Program-made: the position numbers and the translations under genes | The notes under the pieces: model-generated | Seen by the model: only the letters and a program-made list of their open reading frames with translations | Database searches by the model: none | Told to the model about the DNA's origin: nothing | NCBI GenBank assembly: GCA_039029395.1 | Contig: JBCCGG010000003.1 | Span: forward strand, 163,891-227,890 | DNA from: JBCCGG01 sp039029395 | GTDB taxonomy: Bacteria; Pseudomonadota; Alphaproteobacteria; Kiloniellales; JAKSDN01 | Length of the DNA stretch: 64,000 nucleotides | Direction: 5' to 3' | Part shown: positions 61,931 through 64,000 of the stretch, piece after piece | How positions within the stretch are numbered: position 1 is the first letter of the stretch | How the letters are laid out: the number at the start of each line of letters is the position of its first letter

Positions 61931-63127
61931 ATGGGCGAAGGCCCCCTCAAGGGGATCAAGGTCGTCGAGCTGGCCCACATCATGGCCGGCCCCGTCTGCG
62001 GCCTGATGCTGGCCGATCTGGGCGCCGAGGTGGTCAAGCTGGAGAAACTGCCGGGCGGCGACGACTCCCGGCGCTTCCTGCCGCCGGAGATTGATGGCGA
62101 GCCGGCTGCCTTCATGATGATGAACCGCAACAAACGGGGCATCGCGGTCGACCTGAAATCCGAGGCCGGCCAGGCGGTCGCCCGGCGCCTGCTGACCCAG
62201 GCGGATGTGGCGATCGAGAATTACCGGCTGGGCACCCTGGAGCGTCTTGGACTCGGCTACGAGTCCTTGCGGGCCGACAACCCGGGCCTGATCCTCTGCG
62301 AGATCTCCGGTTTCGGGCGCACCGGGCCCTATGCCGAGCGCGCCGGCTTCGATCTGATCGCCCAGGGCATGAGCGGGCTTATGAGCATCACCGGCGAGGG
62401 CGAGGGCCGCCCGCCGGTCAAGGTCGGCGCGCCGGTCACCGACATCACGGCCGGCATCTTGGGGGCGCTCGGCGTGGTCGCGGCGCTGCACGAGCGAGAC
62501 CGCACGGGCCGCGGCCAACGGGTCGACACTTCGCTGTTCGAGGCCGGGATCGTGCATTCCTACTGGCAGTCGGCCATTGCCCTGGCGACCGGCCAATCGC
62601 CCGGGCCCATGGGCTCGGCCCACCCCCTCAATGCCCCCTACCAGGCCTTCAAGACCGCAGACGGCTGGATCACCGTGGGCGCGGCGAATCAGCGCAACTG
62701 GCTGCGTCTGCTCGAGGTCCTGGGCGCGCCCGAGCTGGCCGAGGACCCGCGCTTTACCGACAACGCGGCACGCATGGCCAACCTGGCGGCGCTCGCCGCG
62801 CGGCTTGAAGAGTGCTTCGCGGCCGAGACCACCGAGACCTGGCTGGAGCGCCTGGAGGCGGCCGGGGTGCCGGCCGGCCCCGTGCTCTCGGTCGGCCAGA
62901 TGCATGAAGACCCCCAGACCCGGGCCCGGGAGATGGTGACCGAGGTGGCCCACAGCCGGCTCGGCCCGGTCGAGACCGTCGGCCTGCCGATCAAGCTCTC
63001 CGAGACCCCCGGCCAGATCGCCCGGGGCGCCCCCACCTATGGCGAGCACACCCGAGAAGTACTGGCGGAGGCGGGCTATTCGGCCGCGGAGATCGAAGCT
63101 TTGCTCGCCGCCGGCGCGGTCGCCTAA
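61931..63127 (+). CDS. Family III (CaiB/BaiF) CoA-transferase
   Basis: 398 residues. LKGIKVVELAHIMAGPVCGLMLADLGAEVVKLE opens the fold. NRNKRGIAVDLKSEAG and ISGFGRTGPYAERAGFD follow, and the catalytic Asp is in GAPVTDITAGI near residue 172. Members move CoA between carboxylates (formyl-, succinyl- or carnitinyl-CoA as donors). Being fused in operon order to a crotonase and a TRAP importer, it probably activates the imported acid or a downstream product. Confidence 0.94.
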   Translation: MGEGPLKGIKVVELAHIMAGPVCGLMLADLGAEVVKLEKLPGGDDSRRFLPPEIDGEPAAFMMMNRNKRGIAVDLKSEAGQAVARRLLTQADVAIENYRLGTLERLGLGYESLRADNPGLILCEISGFGRTGPYAERAGFDLIAQGMSGLMSITGEGEGRPPVKVGAPVTDITAGILGALGVVAALHERDRTGRGQRVDTSLFEAGIVHSYWQSAIALATGQSPGPMGSAHPLNAPYQAFKTADGWITVGAANQRNWLRLLEVLGAPELAEDPRFTDNAARMANLAALAARLEECFAAETTETWLERLEAAGVPAGPVLSVGQMHEDPQTRAREMVTEVAHSRLGPVETVGLPIKLSETPGQIARGAPTYGEHTREVLAEAGYSAAEIEALLAAGAVA

Positions 63128-63212
63128 AGGGCCGGAGCGCAAGACTTTCTTAAGGCCGCAGTGCCAAACCTAGGGCCGTCGGGCAGCGACACATGATACC
63201 GAGCCGCCGGCC

Positions 63213-63863
63213 ATGCTCTCGAGCCTCTTCACGCGATTCAAGATCAACGACCTGCCGAGCCCGGAAGCCGCAGAGGTGACGGCCTTCTGGACCTGGTTCT
63301 CGACTCACCATGAGGAGATCGAGCAATCCCTGGGCGACCCCCAGGCCCTGGTCCGCCTGATCGCGCCGCGCCTGCACCGGGTCCACGGTGAGCTGACTTT
63401 CGAGGTCGGCCGGGACGCTGGCGGCACCTACTGCTTCGTGGTCTCGGCCGACGGCATCCTCAAGACCATGCCGGCGGTCGAAACCCTGGTCGCCGGCGCG
63501 CCAGGCTTGGCCGGCTGGCGGGTCGTCGCCTTTCGCCCGCCCAAGGAGCGGATCGAGACCATCCAGTTCCAGGGCTGCAGCTTCGCGCCCGACGACTTCT
63601 GGTACGCGCCCCTGATGAACGAGGATGGCCAGCGCTTGGATCTGGTGATCGCGGTCGGCGAGGACAAAGCGCCGCCCGACGACGAGCAGATCATCGGCGC
63701 CGCCTTTCTGCTGCTCGACGCGCTGATCGGCGAGTACAACGTGATGACCCGGGTCGGCGCGATCGACTTCGCCAAGGTGCCGGCCGCCGAATTGAATCAG
63801 GCGCAGGGCTTCAAGCCGCTCACCCAATTGAACGAAGAGTTCGAAAGCCGCTTCGGCGGCTAG
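63213..63863 (+). CDS. Conserved protein of unknown function; stop codon abuts an IS end
   Basis: 216 residues, soluble, no signal peptide or membrane segment. Notable segments are TAFWTWFSTHHEEIEQSLGD, RVHGELTFEVGRDAGGTYCFVVSADG and LAGWRVVAFRPPKERIETIQFQG; the last also carries the only cysteine besides TYC. No family is recognised. The TAG stop (63861-63863) is where an IS630-type element begins, so the natural C-terminus may have been longer. It is separate from the CoA-transferase by 85 bases. Confidence 0.75.
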   Translation: MLSSLFTRFKINDLPSPEAAEVTAFWTWFSTHHEEIEQSLGDPQALVRLIAPRLHRVHGELTFEVGRDAGGTYCFVVSADGILKTMPAVETLVAGAPGLAGWRVVAFRPPKERIETIQFQGCSFAPDDFWYAPLMNEDGQRLDLVIAVGEDKAPPDDEQIIGAAFLLLDALIGEYNVMTRVGAIDFAKVPAAELNQAQGFKPLTQLNEEFESRFGG

Positions 63864-64000
63864 AGCATTTTCTGATCACTTGGGATCATATCCTGCAGCG
63901 ACGAAATAGTTTCGGCATTCTTGTGGTGTGAAGATATCGACGGCTTGAGCGATGGCGTCCCAGAGATCATCGACGGTGCGTGCTGCGACGGCCTTGAGGA
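63864..64000 (-). mobile_element. IS630-family insertion sequence, one end (right part outside window)
   Basis: Starts at or next to the TA of the preceding stop codon (IS630 elements target TA) and runs past the right edge. The terminal sequence begins AGAGCATTTTCTGATC and includes a TGATC/GATCA dyad (63873-63887). The transposase end lies within it. Only one terminal repeat is visible, so exact ends and the target duplication cannot be confirmed. Confidence 0.75.
63876..64000 (-). CDS. IS630-family transposase, C-terminal part
   Basis: Read on the minus strand, 40 codons run from the right edge to a TGA at 63878-63876. They include AARTVDDLWDAIAQAV, DIFTPQECRNYFVAAGYDP and the stop. The pattern ...LWDAIxxxxDxFxPxECxNYFxxAGY is the characteristic tail of IS630/Tc1-type transposases (DDE superfamily). 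The catalytic residues lie outside the window, so activity cannot be judged. Confidence 0.85.
   Translation of the reverse strand, partial: LKAVAARTVDDLWDAIAQAVDIFTPQECRNYFVAAGYDPK

Overview
The window is 64 kb of GC-rich chromosome. Its third codon positions are strongly G/C, so many long antisense ORFs exist that are only shadows of real genes. The gene content and order point to an alphaproteobacterium, probably a Rhodospirillales/Kiloniellales-like lineage. Evidence for this is the division and cell-wall (dcw) cluster running straight into lpxC-bamD-recN-ligA, an extended FtsZ with a DIPAFLRRQ tail, a DUF1127 protein, EttA, MlaA/MlaC and a TRAP locus. Species cannot be named from sequence alone. 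No rRNA, tRNA or CRISPR array was seen.

Region 1 (1-20.4 kb, all +) is the dcw cluster and its extension: murF (5' end outside the window), mraY, murD, ftsW, murG, murC, murB, ddl, ftsQ, ftsA, ftsZ, then lpxC, bamD, recN, ligA and a PLP dehydratase. From murD to murB every junction is a 4-base ATGA-type overlap or nearly so, implying translational coupling. The ftsZ-lpxC gap holds an unusual pair of crossing inverted repeats.

Region 2 (20.4-28.2 kb, mostly -) carries kdsA, a coiled-coil/Sel1 membrane protein, a PepP-type aminopeptidase, a tandem DUF1127 protein (+), prmA and a UvrD/PcrA helicase.

Region 3 (28.2-39.8 kb) holds an AspA/AstE-like deacylase; a MATE exporter behind a structured leader with a probable leaderless mini-ORF; an HtrA-like protein that has lost its catalytic triad; an exonuclease-CBS-DUF294 fusion; a small membrane protein; a two-part sodium:solute symporter (large subunit plus DUF4212) with a strong terminator; an unknown alphaproteobacterial protein; and EttA followed by a REP-like palindromic repeat.

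Region 4 (39.8-52.3 kb) is a mixed envelope and stress region: mlaC and mlaA, a hot-dog thioesterase, a pentapeptide-repeat protein, a ClC antiporter with CBS domains, a secreted HEKQH protein, an FGE-fold protein, an ECF sigma factor, a Tat-exported ferritin-like protein with a cytochrome c, an MFS exporter divergent from an AraC regulator, an amidase and a small membrane protein.

Region 5 (52.2-63.1 kb) looks like one catabolic locus. An FAD/Fe-S 2-hydroxyacid dehydrogenase, a GntR/FCD regulator and an aldo/keto reductase run on the minus strand. Divergently run a class V (serine-glyoxylate type) aminotransferase, a complete DctPQM TRAP importer, an enoyl-CoA hydratase and a family III CoA-transferase. 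The divergent intergenic region has two inverted copies of a TTGAATGCA motif, a good operator candidate. The substrate is unknown.

The right edge (63.2-64 kb) has an unknown 216-aa gene whose stop codon abuts the end of an IS630-family element. The transposase C-terminus is visible on the minus strand and runs off the window.
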